Assembly (NCBI GenBank): GCA_022769545.1
Contig: JALEJS010000049.1
Location: 1-64,000 of the forward strand
Length of the DNA: 64,000 nt
Reading direction: 5' to 3'
Source of the DNA: Blautia sp.
Lineage (GTDB): Bacteria > Bacillota > Clostridia > Lachnospirales > Lachnospiraceae
Part shown: piece after piece, positions 43,401-51,307 of the stretch
Numbering within the stretch: the stretch's first letter is position 1
Layout of the letters: each line of letters opens with the position of its first letter
Program-made: the position numbers and the translations under genes
The notes under the pieces: generated by a model
Told to the model about the DNA's origin: nothing
Databases searched by the model: none
What the model saw: the letters and a program-made list of their open reading frames with translations, nothing else

Positions 43401-43919
43401 CAGGAAGAAATTTCCTTTTCCGAAAATATCCTGATAGCGCAGCGCCGCCGCCTTTGCATCTTCATACATTCCACGGCCCAGATAACGCGCCACCTCTCCT
43501 GCCAGACAGGCACTCAGCGCAATAATCCCCTCGTGATACTGTGTAAGCACCTCCAGATCCACACGGGGCTTATAATAAAAGCCATCCACAAACCCCTTCG
43601 ACACGATCTTCATCAGGTTGCTGTAGCCTTTGTTGTTCTCCGCCAGAAGCACCAGGTGATAATACCTGTCCTCCCCGCTTCCGATTTCCCGGTCAAACCG
43701 GGAACCCGGCGCCACATAAACCTCACAGCCCAGTATGGGATTGATCCCGGCCTCCTTCGCCGCACGGTAGAAATCGATCACTCCGTACATGACGCCGTGG
43801 TCTGTGATGGCGGCACTGTCCATTCCCAGTTCCTTCACACGGGCCACATATTCTTTTATTTTGTTGGATCCATCCAGAAGACTGTATTCTGTATGAACAT
43901 GAAGATGGGCAAATTCCAT
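40452..43919 (-). CDS. dnaE: DNA polymerase III alpha subunit DnaE
   Basis: The protein has 1155 aa. It has an N-terminal PHP domain (HLHVHTEYSLLDG, ITDHGVMYG), a palm/catalytic region with MPDIDVDFCFERR near 397-409 and the third Asp further on, a helix-hairpin-helix region, and a C-terminal OB-fold. It is the DnaE (not PolC) type, the usual length for Firmicutes DnaE1/DnaE3. It lies 28 bp downstream of the cvfB-like gene and upstream of pfkA, a gene order seen in Clostridia. Confidence 0.96.
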   Translation of the reverse strand: MEFAHLHVHTEYSLLDGSNKIKEYVARVKELGMDSAAITDHGVMYGVIDFYRAAKEAGINPILGCEVYVAPGSRFDREIGSGEDRYYHLVLLAENNKGYSNLMKIVSKGFVDGFYYKPRVDLEVLTQYHEGIIALSACLAGEVARYLGRGMYEDAKAAALRYQDIFGKGNFFLELQDHGIPEQQMVNQQLLRMHQETGIDLVATNDVHYTMAEDAGPHDILLCLQTGKKLADEDRMRYEGGQYYVKSAQEMAKLFPYALEALENTEKIARRCHVEIEFGVTKLPKYDVPEGYTSWEYLNKLCFEGLERLYQPVTQELRERLEYELSTIKNMGYVDYFLIVWDFIKYARDHDIMVGPGRGSAAGSLVAYTLGITQLDPIKYDLLFERFLNPERVSMPDIDVDFCFERRQEVIDYVVRKYGKDRVVQIVTFGTLAARGVIRDVGRVLDLPYAQCDAIAKMIPQELNMTIDKALQMNPELKKAYEEQEEVHHLIDMAKRLEGLPRHTSMHAAGVVISQKSVDEYVPLSRAQDGSITTQFTMTTLEELGLLKMDFLGLRTLTVIQNAVQLIREDTGKELDMARIDYDDKKVLASLGTGHTDGVFQLESGGMKNFMKELKPQSLEDMIAGISLYRPGPMDFIPQYIRGKNRPDTIRYDCPQMEPILKPTYGCIVYQEQVMQIVRSLAGYSLGRSDLVRRAMSKKKAAVMEKERRNFVYGNEEEGVPGCIANGIPEKTANKIYDDMTDFAKYAFNKSHAAAYAVVSYQTAYLKYYYPVEFMAALMTSVIEMPSKVAEYILVCRQMGIRILPPDINCGVYGFSVHDGSIRYGLSAIKSVGRPVIEAIVQERRENGLFRSLKDFIERNSGQINKRAIENFIKSGALDCLEGSRRQKMMVYVQIVDGINQDRKHTMAGQLSLFDIASEEDKKEFEIRMPDVEEYDKETILAFEKEVLGIYLSGHPLEKYRGIMEKMITARTADFQPDEETHMPRVADGQKAVIGGMITDKTVKYTKTNKVMAFLTVEDRVGTVEIVVFPKDYEKYQSVLNTDAKLFIQGRVSAEDDKASKLILEKARTFEDMPRELWLQFADKQDYLNQEQQLLEAVREHAGKDSVVIYLKDIKAMKRLPAGYQVNIQDFWVEELEERYGKNNVKVVQMVLKNL

Positions 43920-43947
43920 TCTTTCACCTCCCGCATCCGGACCTGTC

Positions 43948-44796
43948 TCAGGAATTCTCCCCGGTGAGATAGATCCGTCTGTCCCGGATCTCCACCCTTC
44001 CTTCCTTCATCAGATGTCCTACCGCACGCTTAAACGCATTCTTGCTCAGTCCGAATTCCCGTTTGATCACCTCCGGAGAGGCCTTGTCATCAAACGGCAG
44101 AACGCCGGCAAATTCTTCCAGCACCTGCAGTACATTTTCTGCATCCTCATGAATCTGGATATACGCCTTTTCCCGGTCACTGACATTCATCTTTCCGTCT
44201 TCCTTCACTTCTGTGACACGCAGCTCCAGAATATTTCCCGGACGGTATTTTCCCTTCGCCTCTCTGGCAGGAATCAGTGCGGAATACCGGTCATCCACTG
44301 CCACAAAAACGCCAAAGCGCTCGCTGATCTCATAAACTCTTCCCTTTACCTGATCACCCACAACATACGGTGTCGCTGTCGAAAGATAATGGTACACCTT
44401 CATCGTCGCGCAAAGGCGGCTGCTCTTGTCCACATAGACTGCCACAAGGCACCTTTCCCCCTCATGCACCCTGGCAGTCTGTTCGTGGTAGGGAAGCAGA
44501 AGATCCTTTTCCAGTCCCCAGTCAAGAAACGCGCCGATCTTTGTCACCTGCTTTACCTCCAGGACACCCACCTGCCCCACGGTCAGCAGAGGGGCTCGGG
44601 TCGTTGCGATGAAGCGGTCCCTGGAATCTTTATAAAGGAAGATTTCCAGCCGGTCGCCCTCTTTCGTTCCCTCCGGTACCTGTTTCGCCGGAAGAAGAAC
44701 CCGGTCTTTTGCTTCTGCCTGCGGTTTTTCCGCCAGATATACACCGAAATCAACGGTCTTTACTACGATCAGTGTCTGTTTTTTTCCTAATTCCAT
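43948..44796 (-). CDS. cvfB: S1-like RNA-binding regulator CvfB
   Basis: The protein has 282 aa. It has three S1/OB-like modules (about 5-60, 65-130, 140-210; for example GVLEVKQVTKIGAFLDWGLEKD and GRVYEISERFGVFVAVDD) and a C-terminal winged helix (about 220-280). This matches the CvfB/YitL family, which binds RNA and influences virulence or metabolic gene expression in Firmicutes. It is immediately upstream of dnaE. Confidence 0.9.
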   Translation of the reverse strand: MELGKKQTLIVVKTVDFGVYLAEKPQAEAKDRVLLPAKQVPEGTKEGDRLEIFLYKDSRDRFIATTRAPLLTVGQVGVLEVKQVTKIGAFLDWGLEKDLLLPYHEQTARVHEGERCLVAVYVDKSSRLCATMKVYHYLSTATPYVVGDQVKGRVYEISERFGVFVAVDDRYSALIPAREAKGKYRPGNILELRVTEVKEDGKMNVSDREKAYIQIHEDAENVLQVLEEFAGVLPFDDKASPEVIKREFGLSKNAFKRAVGHLMKEGRVEIRDRRIYLTGENS

Positions 44797-44852
44797 GTTG
44801 GTCTCTCCGTTCTGTTGTTTTATGTTTTATTTCCCGGTCCACCGTCCGGATC

Positions 44853-45557
44853 CTACCGGAACTCCACGATGGCATAGGGTTTGTTCTCTCTGTCTTCCAG
44901 AAGCACCGTCACCTGATCCCTCTGCACACTCACAGACGGGCGGATTTCATCATGCAGTCTGGCCTGGGCCTTATATTCCGCCCGCATCTGATGCACGGCA
45001 AAACCATCCGGAAGGTAATCTTCCGCCATTCGGATGTACTGTCCGTTATTTACATGATGATTGGTATCCAGATGGTGCTTCTGTACCACAAAAGCCTCCC
45101 TGGGCACCCACTGTTCCGGCAGGCGGATTTTCCGCGGCGCATATTCCATATCCAGCTTTTCGTCCAGATCATAGCCTTTTATGTCTTCCTCTGTGATTCT
45201 GGCAGGCATCTGCGCCCGGGTGTCAAAATTGGTCCAGAACGTATTCGCCCATGCCAGACACTCTCCCTCTTTTGTTTCCATATAATAGTTACGCATTCCC
45301 ATCACACTGTGGAAATCATAAGGCGCGGTCACCGTTACGACCTCTTCCCCCAGCCTGGGATAACGGCTGACCACAATCTGCCATGCCGCCAGTATCCACG
45401 CCCGGTTTCTCTTTTTCAGGACTTCCATCCCCTGTCCGATATCCTCGGACTGAAACGTGCCGCAGTCCTGAAAATAATCCAGAAGTGCCGGAAGCGTCAG
45501 ACATCCGTTTTCTCCGATTTCGCTGTACCGGATACGGCTCTCAAAACGATAGCTCAT
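44853..45557 (-). CDS. Acyl-ACP thioesterase
   Basis: The protein has 234 aa. It has two hot-dog domains. The catalytic segment NHHVNNGQYIRMAEDYLP lies near residues 165-182, with conserved Asn and His. It releases free fatty acids from acyl-ACP. It belongs to the bacterial FatA-like family common in anaerobic Firmicutes. It starts 6 bp after the stop of the rhamnose mutarotase gene. Confidence 0.9.
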   Translation of the reverse strand: MSYRFESRIRYSEIGENGCLTLPALLDYFQDCGTFQSEDIGQGMEVLKKRNRAWILAAWQIVVSRYPRLGEEVVTVTAPYDFHSVMGMRNYYMETKEGECLAWANTFWTNFDTRAQMPARITEEDIKGYDLDEKLDMEYAPRKIRLPEQWVPREAFVVQKHHLDTNHHVNNGQYIRMAEDYLPDGFAVHQMRAEYKAQARLHDEIRPSVSVQRDQVTVLLEDRENKPYAIVEFR

Positions 45558-45562
45558 TCTTT

Positions 45563-46222
45563 CTACTTCCCTTCATGCCATGCCAGGCGCACACTTGCAC
45601 TGTGATGCTCTTTCGTCATCCAGTCCACATCGTTTGTGATCCAGTCCATGATTCCCAGCTGGCGCGTTTCCCATGCGATGGTATTTTCCCGTGCTTCCGG
45701 GGTTTCCTCCACCTCCATGGTCGTATCGATCTCATCATACCCGAAGATATATCCTCCGGCACTCCAGATACTGAAGTTGCTGTCCGGACCCGGATCCACC
45801 GTATCTCCCCGCTGCGCGATCAGCGCATCGTGTCTTGCCTTATATTCTTCCTCACACCCCGGTTTCAGTCTGGTCATAAACATCCGGTGACGGATCAGCT
45901 CCTTGCTTTCCCGCACGATCCCGAAATTGTGGTACATCAGACGCATGTCCTCTCCCGGCGTGGAGATCCACTGAAACGTATCTGCAATTTCTGCAGTAAG
46001 GCGCTCCTTCACTGCCTGTTCCTCCTCGCGGATCACTGCGCCATCCGCATTCTCATAATACCCGAAAATCAGTGCATCGGTATTCCAGATGCTGAAATTC
46101 CGGATTCCGTTTCGATCCAGATAAGCAGTAAGCTCTCCCCAGATCTCTCCCAGTTTTCTGCGGTAGGTATTCATCTGCCCCTGTTTCACTTCCATTGCAA
46201 ATGCATGTCTTTCCATAATCAT
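45563..46222 (-). CDS. Tandem L-rhamnose mutarotase-like protein (two RhaM domains)
   Basis: The protein has 219 aa, about twice RhaM. Two dimeric-ferredoxin-fold repeats are visible. The first begins ERHAFAMEVKQGQMNTYRRK and has FSIWNTDALIFGYYE; the second begins IRHRMFMTRLKPGCEEEYKA and has FSIWSAGGYIFGYDE. RhaM interconverts alpha and beta anomers of L-rhamnose and works as a dimer, so a fused pair would make the dimer within one chain. No rhamnose catabolic genes are adjacent. The fusion is intact, with no stop between the halves. The sugar may not be rhamnose. Confidence 0.82.
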   Translation of the reverse strand: MIMERHAFAMEVKQGQMNTYRRKLGEIWGELTAYLDRNGIRNFSIWNTDALIFGYYENADGAVIREEEQAVKERLTAEIADTFQWISTPGEDMRLMYHNFGIVRESKELIRHRMFMTRLKPGCEEEYKARHDALIAQRGDTVDPGPDSNFSIWSAGGYIFGYDEIDTTMEVEETPEARENTIAWETRQLGIMDWITNDVDWMTKEHHSASVRLAWHEGK

Positions 46223-46290
46223 GATTCTCCTTAAATTATTTTTTCTTCATGTCTCAGAATCTTCCATTGAAATGAATTTGTCTGCGTATC

Positions 46291-48678
46291 TCAAAATCTT
46301 AATACCTGTTTCAGCTTCTGTATCCCGTATTCTCCTCCGGTTCCGGTACTGATAATATACAAATCATACGTTCCATGCGCAAGCCCCTCCAGCGGGATTC
46401 CCACGCCATAAAAACCGCCGCCGGAAATCTGCGCCACAGTCATCGGGAAATACCAGGTCTCTTTGGATTCCCCCACTGCCGCCAGGCTCACAGATTCTGT
46501 GACAATATCCTTTCCCAGATAGGCTCTTCCGTACAGAGAAATGGTATCGTCATCCATATGCAGATCATAGACCGAGACTTTCTCAAATCCTCCGGAAATT
46601 TCTTCTCCCGGCGGCGTTCCTTCTTCCCACGCATCTTTTGCATATTGATGCACTTCCACCCCGGAGCTGTGCATATCTGCCGAGAAGGTCATATTGCAGA
46701 TCCGGACAGCCGTCGCACGGTAATTTCCTTCTTTGATGTCCGCAAGTGTATACCAGGAAACCACCTTCCCCTGTGCGTCCACCTCAATCACACTGGAGCG
46801 ATCCTCCATCAGCTTGTTCTGGCACCGGAAGGCACCCAGATAATGACCGTTTTCCTCCAGATATTGTGTGCTTCCGAAGGTTCTGGAATACAGGCGGACA
46901 CCTTCCTCTCTCCCAAATTCAAATACCGTGGAAACGGTCCTCTTTTCTTCATCTACACGCAGCCGTACCATGCGGCTGTAATATGGCCCCCGATCCTGTT
47001 CCTTGTCATAGGTGCGCGAAACATAACGGCTGCTTCCGTTATCAAAAATCGTAAAATCCATGGTGGTATCCGTTCCGGAAACATACATCATATCATGCTG
47101 ACAGTAAAACCAGTCAAACGTCTCATCCGCCAGGATCAGATAAGGAATCGCCTTTTCCTGCCATGCAGTAATCGTCCCGTCCTCTTCCACCGTACCTGCC
47201 GGTGTGAGAATCCACCTTGGTTCCTGTGTATCATAGTCCAGGCAGATCAGCATATGCTGATTGCGAAGAGAAAGCAGCAGGCAGTTTCTTTCCTCCACAT
47301 ACTGGATGCTGTTGGGATGCGCCCAGTCTTCCTCTTCTTTGCTCCTGGGATTGATATTGCCCACAGACGGATCCAGCCAGGCTACCTGATTCAGATCCAT
47401 ATATACAAACATTTCTCCTGTATCAGGATTCACGTCCAGAATTTCATTTTTTCCCCCGTCATGTCCTCCAAAATACAGCAGATGACCATTTGGCAGGATC
47501 TCAATGGAATGGTGTGCACAGAAACCATCGTAGGAAAATTCTGCCGTAATTTTTCCCAGCCAGGTCATGTGCATAAGCTGTGCGCCGTTGCGGTACGGAG
47601 ATCCGTTGGTCGTTCCGCAGGTAAACCAGAAGCCGCTCCCGGTTTCATCCAATGTGAACGCGCCGGAAACCGCATCCGTATACCATTTTTCATCTATGTA
47701 CCAGCGGATTTCTCCCTCCTGGTCAAACATGGTGTACCACCCGTCCTGAACCAGGTACAGCTGATCCTCCAGGGCTGTTTCTTCCGAATTGGTTCTGTCC
47801 AGCTTCTCGATCGGAGTGATTTTTTCCGGAAGAGGCCCTGTCTCAATGACAAAGGTCTGTGTTTCTTCTCCGGCTGTGATCACAACCGTATTCTCGTAAT
47901 CCGCATACAAACCGTAAATCGTCACCTGATGATGCGTTTGCTTTTCGGAAACGGTATAGGAAATATCCGTCTCCTGTGTTTTTCCTTTTACCAGAACCTG
48001 CACCTCGCAGGAGTCTTCCGTCTCAAACAGCGCCAGCGCCGTCAGAGGAGCATTGCCGTAGGGATCCGAAATAATCTGCGCATTCTGCAGGTTCGCCCCG
48101 CCGTTCTTCTTGTAAGCTGCCAGAAGCTCCACGTCTGTGTCCTCCATCTGCTGTACCGTCGATGCCAGCCGGGGCACCGTGTATTCACTTTCTCCATACG
48201 TCTCTGTTCGATCTTCCCCGCAGCGAATATACCAGTCTGCCGGATCCGGATCCTCCAGAAGGGCTTTTGGTACCTGGAAGCACATTTCCCCATATGTGCC
48301 GGTCAGCAGCGTCCGGGAAAGCGGGTTCATGTTGTGATCTGTCAGGAAGGAATCATCCGCCATCCGGTCATAGCTTTCATCTCCGATGCAAAGCTGCGCG
48401 GCAGAGGTATCCAGACAATCTCCCCCTGTCACATTCCTGACTGCCTGCAGGGTCACAACTACATAACCGTTCCCCTCATCCGGCTCATTCAGATATTCCA
48501 CCGTTTCCTTGTTTCCATCATCCAGCGTAACCGTTTTTGTCGTATGCATTTTTTCAAACAGCCGGACATCCAGCAGCGAAACAGTCCAGATGTCTTCTGC
48601 CTTTACCTTCCGGGACTGCAAAAGGCATCCCGCCAGCACAAGCATCACAAATACAAATGAGAAAAAACGCCTGTTCAT
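46291..48678 (-). CDS. Arylsulfate sulfotransferase-like lipoprotein (AssT family)
   Basis: The protein has 795 aa. It has a lipoprotein signal with lipobox VLAGC (Cys18), an N-terminal beta-rich region (about 25-290), and a propeller-type ASST domain (about 300-700), including the His-bearing GHLLYFGGHDGG, DWAHPNSIQY and YCQHDMMYVSG segments. AssT moves a sulfate from one phenol to another without PAPS. In gut anaerobes such enzymes act on dietary or host phenol sulfates. The start has GGAGG ten bases upstream. It stands alone and is divergent from the siroheme-reductase-like gene. Confidence 0.85.
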   Translation of the reverse strand: MNRRFFSFVFVMLVLAGCLLQSRKVKAEDIWTVSLLDVRLFEKMHTTKTVTLDDGNKETVEYLNEPDEGNGYVVVTLQAVRNVTGGDCLDTSAAQLCIGDESYDRMADDSFLTDHNMNPLSRTLLTGTYGEMCFQVPKALLEDPDPADWYIRCGEDRTETYGESEYTVPRLASTVQQMEDTDVELLAAYKKNGGANLQNAQIISDPYGNAPLTALALFETEDSCEVQVLVKGKTQETDISYTVSEKQTHHQVTIYGLYADYENTVVITAGEETQTFVIETGPLPEKITPIEKLDRTNSEETALEDQLYLVQDGWYTMFDQEGEIRWYIDEKWYTDAVSGAFTLDETGSGFWFTCGTTNGSPYRNGAQLMHMTWLGKITAEFSYDGFCAHHSIEILPNGHLLYFGGHDGGKNEILDVNPDTGEMFVYMDLNQVAWLDPSVGNINPRSKEEEDWAHPNSIQYVEERNCLLLSLRNQHMLICLDYDTQEPRWILTPAGTVEEDGTITAWQEKAIPYLILADETFDWFYCQHDMMYVSGTDTTMDFTIFDNGSSRYVSRTYDKEQDRGPYYSRMVRLRVDEEKRTVSTVFEFGREEGVRLYSRTFGSTQYLEENGHYLGAFRCQNKLMEDRSSVIEVDAQGKVVSWYTLADIKEGNYRATAVRICNMTFSADMHSSGVEVHQYAKDAWEEGTPPGEEISGGFEKVSVYDLHMDDDTISLYGRAYLGKDIVTESVSLAAVGESKETWYFPMTVAQISGGGFYGVGIPLEGLAHGTYDLYIISTGTGGEYGIQKLKQVLRF

Positions 48679-48873
48679 TTACAGATATCCTCCATCTATT
48701 CCTGTTTTCCCTGTCGTTCTTCCGTTTCAATACCATTTATAGTATCATATTTCCGCCGGACTGTCATCCCGGAAATCCTTTCCCTATTTCATTTTCTGTG
48801 CTACAATATCCCCTGTAAAAGTGTGAAAAATACCTGAAACCCAAAAATCAGTTCTACAGGAGATAACAAAAAA

Positions 48874-50235
48874 ATGACCGATGAAATAAAGAAAATATAC
48901 CGTTCAACCCCGGAAAATGACCTCGTCGCCGAGCTCTGCTTCTATGGAAAAATGGACATGGATCAGCTCGACTTTATGGTAACGGTCATCCGGGAGCGAA
49001 AGCTTGCCAGGACCTATCTGACAGAAGCCGGAAATATCCGTCTTGTACATTTGACGCCGGAAGCTCTGGATGGGGTCCTTAAGGATGCCCGGAATGCAGA
49101 CATCCCTGTAACGGAAGGCAGCTTCCGGCCCCCCGTTCAGGTATTCTGCCCGGCACTGTCCGGCATGAAAGAGGATGAAATTTTCGACGTCGCCCCCTAT
49201 GCCGCGAAGACCCGAGAATACCTCCAGACCCTGCCGGCTCAGACCGGCCAGGACGCTGCAGCCTTCCGGATTTATTTCGCCGGCTGTGAACAGGATCTTT
49301 CTGATGCAGAGGACTGTGACATGATCTTTCTGGCCGTGGAAAAAGACCTGTTCCGGATTCTCATCCGCGACACACAGGGAATTCTTTTTCCCCTCACTCC
49401 CAAAACCACAGCCGCACGTTTTCTTTCCTATGTAAAAGCTGCGCTTTCACTGAGACAGACCGAACGGACTGCCGAAGCATACCCTGCTGCCTTCTGGAGT
49501 GCCATGAATGCACTGAGTGACGACGACCGCGCAGATGTGCCGGTGGAAGAACCGGTCATCCAGAAAACCGGAAAGGGTGATTTCACCTGCGGTCCTCAGG
49601 TTTACAAACAAAAGCAGCCGGATCTGTACGCCGCGGTAAGCCATCCCTATGCCGGGGTGGTCCCGGTATCCTACTGGAAAAAGCTGCAGACGATCCTGAC
49701 CGGGAATGAATATACCGACGTGGAGATCCGTATGGACCGGAAACGGACACTGTATATCTGCAACCTTCTGGCAGACGAAGTCCATCTTCCTCTCACGGCG
49801 CTTCCTGAGACCGCCTACACCTCTGCCGAGCGTTCCGGGGTCAGCGACCGCTGCGGCGTCTGCCCGGCCGGCACTGCGGATCCTCAGCTGTTTGTCAGCA
49901 CCATGCTGAAGGGGCTTCGCCAGCTCCGCCTGACAGAAAAGGTTCTTCCCTCCTTCACACTCTCCGGCTGCCCTTGCTGCTGCCCGGATGTACCCCGGGA
50001 GGATCTGATTTTCATCATGCAGAAAGAAAGCCCGGAAGATCTTCCGGAAGGCCAGTATTGTCAGGTCATTCTGCATGCAGATCACGACCGTGATCTGGGA
50101 TACATCCTCTACAAAAATGCATTCCCGTTCCTCATGGCACTGGGCTCTCTGGTTCAGGCCTCCGGGATGATTTTCCCCCAGTGGTATCCTCAGAACATGG
50201 AACTGCTGCCGCGCCTGACAGCCCTCTATCGATAG
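48874..50235 (+). CDS. Nitrite/sulfite-reductase-like protein with degenerate cluster motifs
   Basis: The protein has 453 aa. The spacing of two half-units resembles the siroheme nitrite/sulfite reductase fold. In the second half, DRCGVCPAG (Cys327, Cys330) and LSGCPCCCPD (Cys366 to Cys370, C-x3-C) lie where the family has C-x5-C and C-x3-C. The first half has FAGCEQDLSDAEDCDMIF (Cys138) at the equivalent place with the other cysteines lost. The first Cys pair is C-x2-C, so cluster or siroheme binding is uncertain. No cys, nir or asr genes are adjacent. It is cytosolic. It could be a real reductase of unusual type or a repurposed fold, and the assignment is tentative. Confidence 0.55.
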   Translation: MTDEIKKIYRSTPENDLVAELCFYGKMDMDQLDFMVTVIRERKLARTYLTEAGNIRLVHLTPEALDGVLKDARNADIPVTEGSFRPPVQVFCPALSGMKEDEIFDVAPYAAKTREYLQTLPAQTGQDAAAFRIYFAGCEQDLSDAEDCDMIFLAVEKDLFRILIRDTQGILFPLTPKTTAARFLSYVKAALSLRQTERTAEAYPAAFWSAMNALSDDDRADVPVEEPVIQKTGKGDFTCGPQVYKQKQPDLYAAVSHPYAGVVPVSYWKKLQTILTGNEYTDVEIRMDRKRTLYICNLLADEVHLPLTALPETAYTSAERSGVSDRCGVCPAGTADPQLFVSTMLKGLRQLRLTEKVLPSFTLSGCPCCCPDVPREDLIFIMQKESPEDLPEGQYCQVILHADHDRDLGYILYKNAFPFLMALGSLVQASGMIFPQWYPQNMELLPRLTALYR

Positions 50236-50276
50236 ATACCTTTCAGAAAATGACAGAACGTGCCCCCGCCGGGCGC

Positions 50277-50319
50277 ACAAAAGAGAAGCCTGCCGGAACA
50301 GCACATCCGGGCAGGCTTC
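50277..50319 (-). terminator. Terminator after the aldolase operon
   Basis: GAAGCCTGCC (50285-50294) and GGCAGGCTTC (50310-50319) form a 10-bp stem. On the minus strand TCTCTTTT follows. It also separates the convergent siroheme-reductase-like gene. Confidence 0.75.
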
Positions 50320-50340
50320 ATCCATAAAAGTGAGGATTTA

Positions 50341-51294
50341 TTAAATATTTTTCGTCTTTTTGATTTCCGCAATTACCATCTCCACGATGCGGTTCACATC
50401 CACACCATTCACTGCAGCGGACGGATTCAGACGGTCAGCAGCTTTCCCAACGCTGGAAAACAGCTTCATTTTTTTCATCGTCTCCTGTTTTACCGCTTCT
50501 ACCGCAGCAGGAATCAGATCGATAATTCCTTTGCTCATATACTCAAATTTCTTAAACTCTGCTTCTACTGCAGCCACATTGATATCTGTGAAGATATTTA
50601 CCTTGCTGATTCCTTCCTGGATCGCCCGTCTGAAATCCGAGTCTGTCAGTCCGGAGCCCCCATGCAGCACCAGCGGAACATCTACCGTGTCTGCAATGGT
50701 ACGGATTCTGTCGAAGTCCAGCTTCGGCGGAAGCTTATAAGCGCCATGTGCCGTTCCCACCGCAATTGCAAGCGCATCCACACCGGTTTTATCCACAAAA
50801 TCCTTTGCCATTTTCGGATCTGTGTAATATTTGGAAGGATCATCCAGCCTGGAGCTTCCCTCTGCGGAGCCCTCGTTATCTCCCACATGACCAAGCTCGC
50901 CTTCGATGGTCGCGCCATAGGAATGGGCAATGTCTGCCATTTCCTTCACCTTTTTCACGTTTTCGTCATAGGAATCTGTGGAACAATCATACATAATCGA
51001 GGAAAATCCCAGTTCCAGAGCTTTCAGGCAGGTTTCTTTATTCAATCCGTGATCCAGATGAATGACCACCGGAACATTTGCCTTCTTCGCCATCGGAAGA
51101 AGGTAATAGGAAACCTCCTCCAGCGGGCCATAGGGAAGCAGAACCTCCGCCGTCCCCATAATTACGGGTGACTGTGTAGCCTCTGCCGCCGCAATGATTC
51201 CTCTGGCAAGCTCCAGATTCACTGCGTTAAAAAGACCAACAGCATACTTTCCCCCCTTGGCCGGGAGAAGCACCTGATTCATATTTACTAACAT
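50341..51294 (-). CDS. Class II ketose-bisphosphate aldolase
   Basis: The protein has 317 aa. It is a zinc aldolase of the FbaA/GatY/KbaY family with IHLDHG (about 82-87, catalytic Asp and first zinc His), GELGHVGDNEGS, GTAHGAY and LHGGSGL, which give the other metal ligands and the phosphate-binding loop. It cleaves a ketose (bis)phosphate to DHAP and an aldehyde. It is last in the dehydrogenase-ROK-kinase-aldolase operon, so its substrate is probably the ketose-phosphate made by the PfkB kinase 13 bp upstream. Confidence 0.92.
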   Translation of the reverse strand: MLVNMNQVLLPAKGGKYAVGLFNAVNLELARGIIAAAEATQSPVIMGTAEVLLPYGPLEEVSYYLLPMAKKANVPVVIHLDHGLNKETCLKALELGFSSIMYDCSTDSYDENVKKVKEMADIAHSYGATIEGELGHVGDNEGSAEGSSRLDDPSKYYTDPKMAKDFVDKTGVDALAIAVGTAHGAYKLPPKLDFDRIRTIADTVDVPLVLHGGSGLTDSDFRRAIQEGISKVNIFTDINVAAVEAEFKKFEYMSKGIIDLIPAAVEAVKQETMKKMKLFSSVGKAADRLNPSAAVNGVDVNRIVEMVIAEIKKTKNI

Positions 51295-51307
51295 AAGTAT
51301 CTACTCC

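Noticed and set aside
40974-43967. Long plus-strand ORF of 997 codons opposite dnaE
   Set aside because: It is a shadow of the dnaE coding strand; it has no ribosome site and its translation is not protein-like (His/Arg/Gln-rich).
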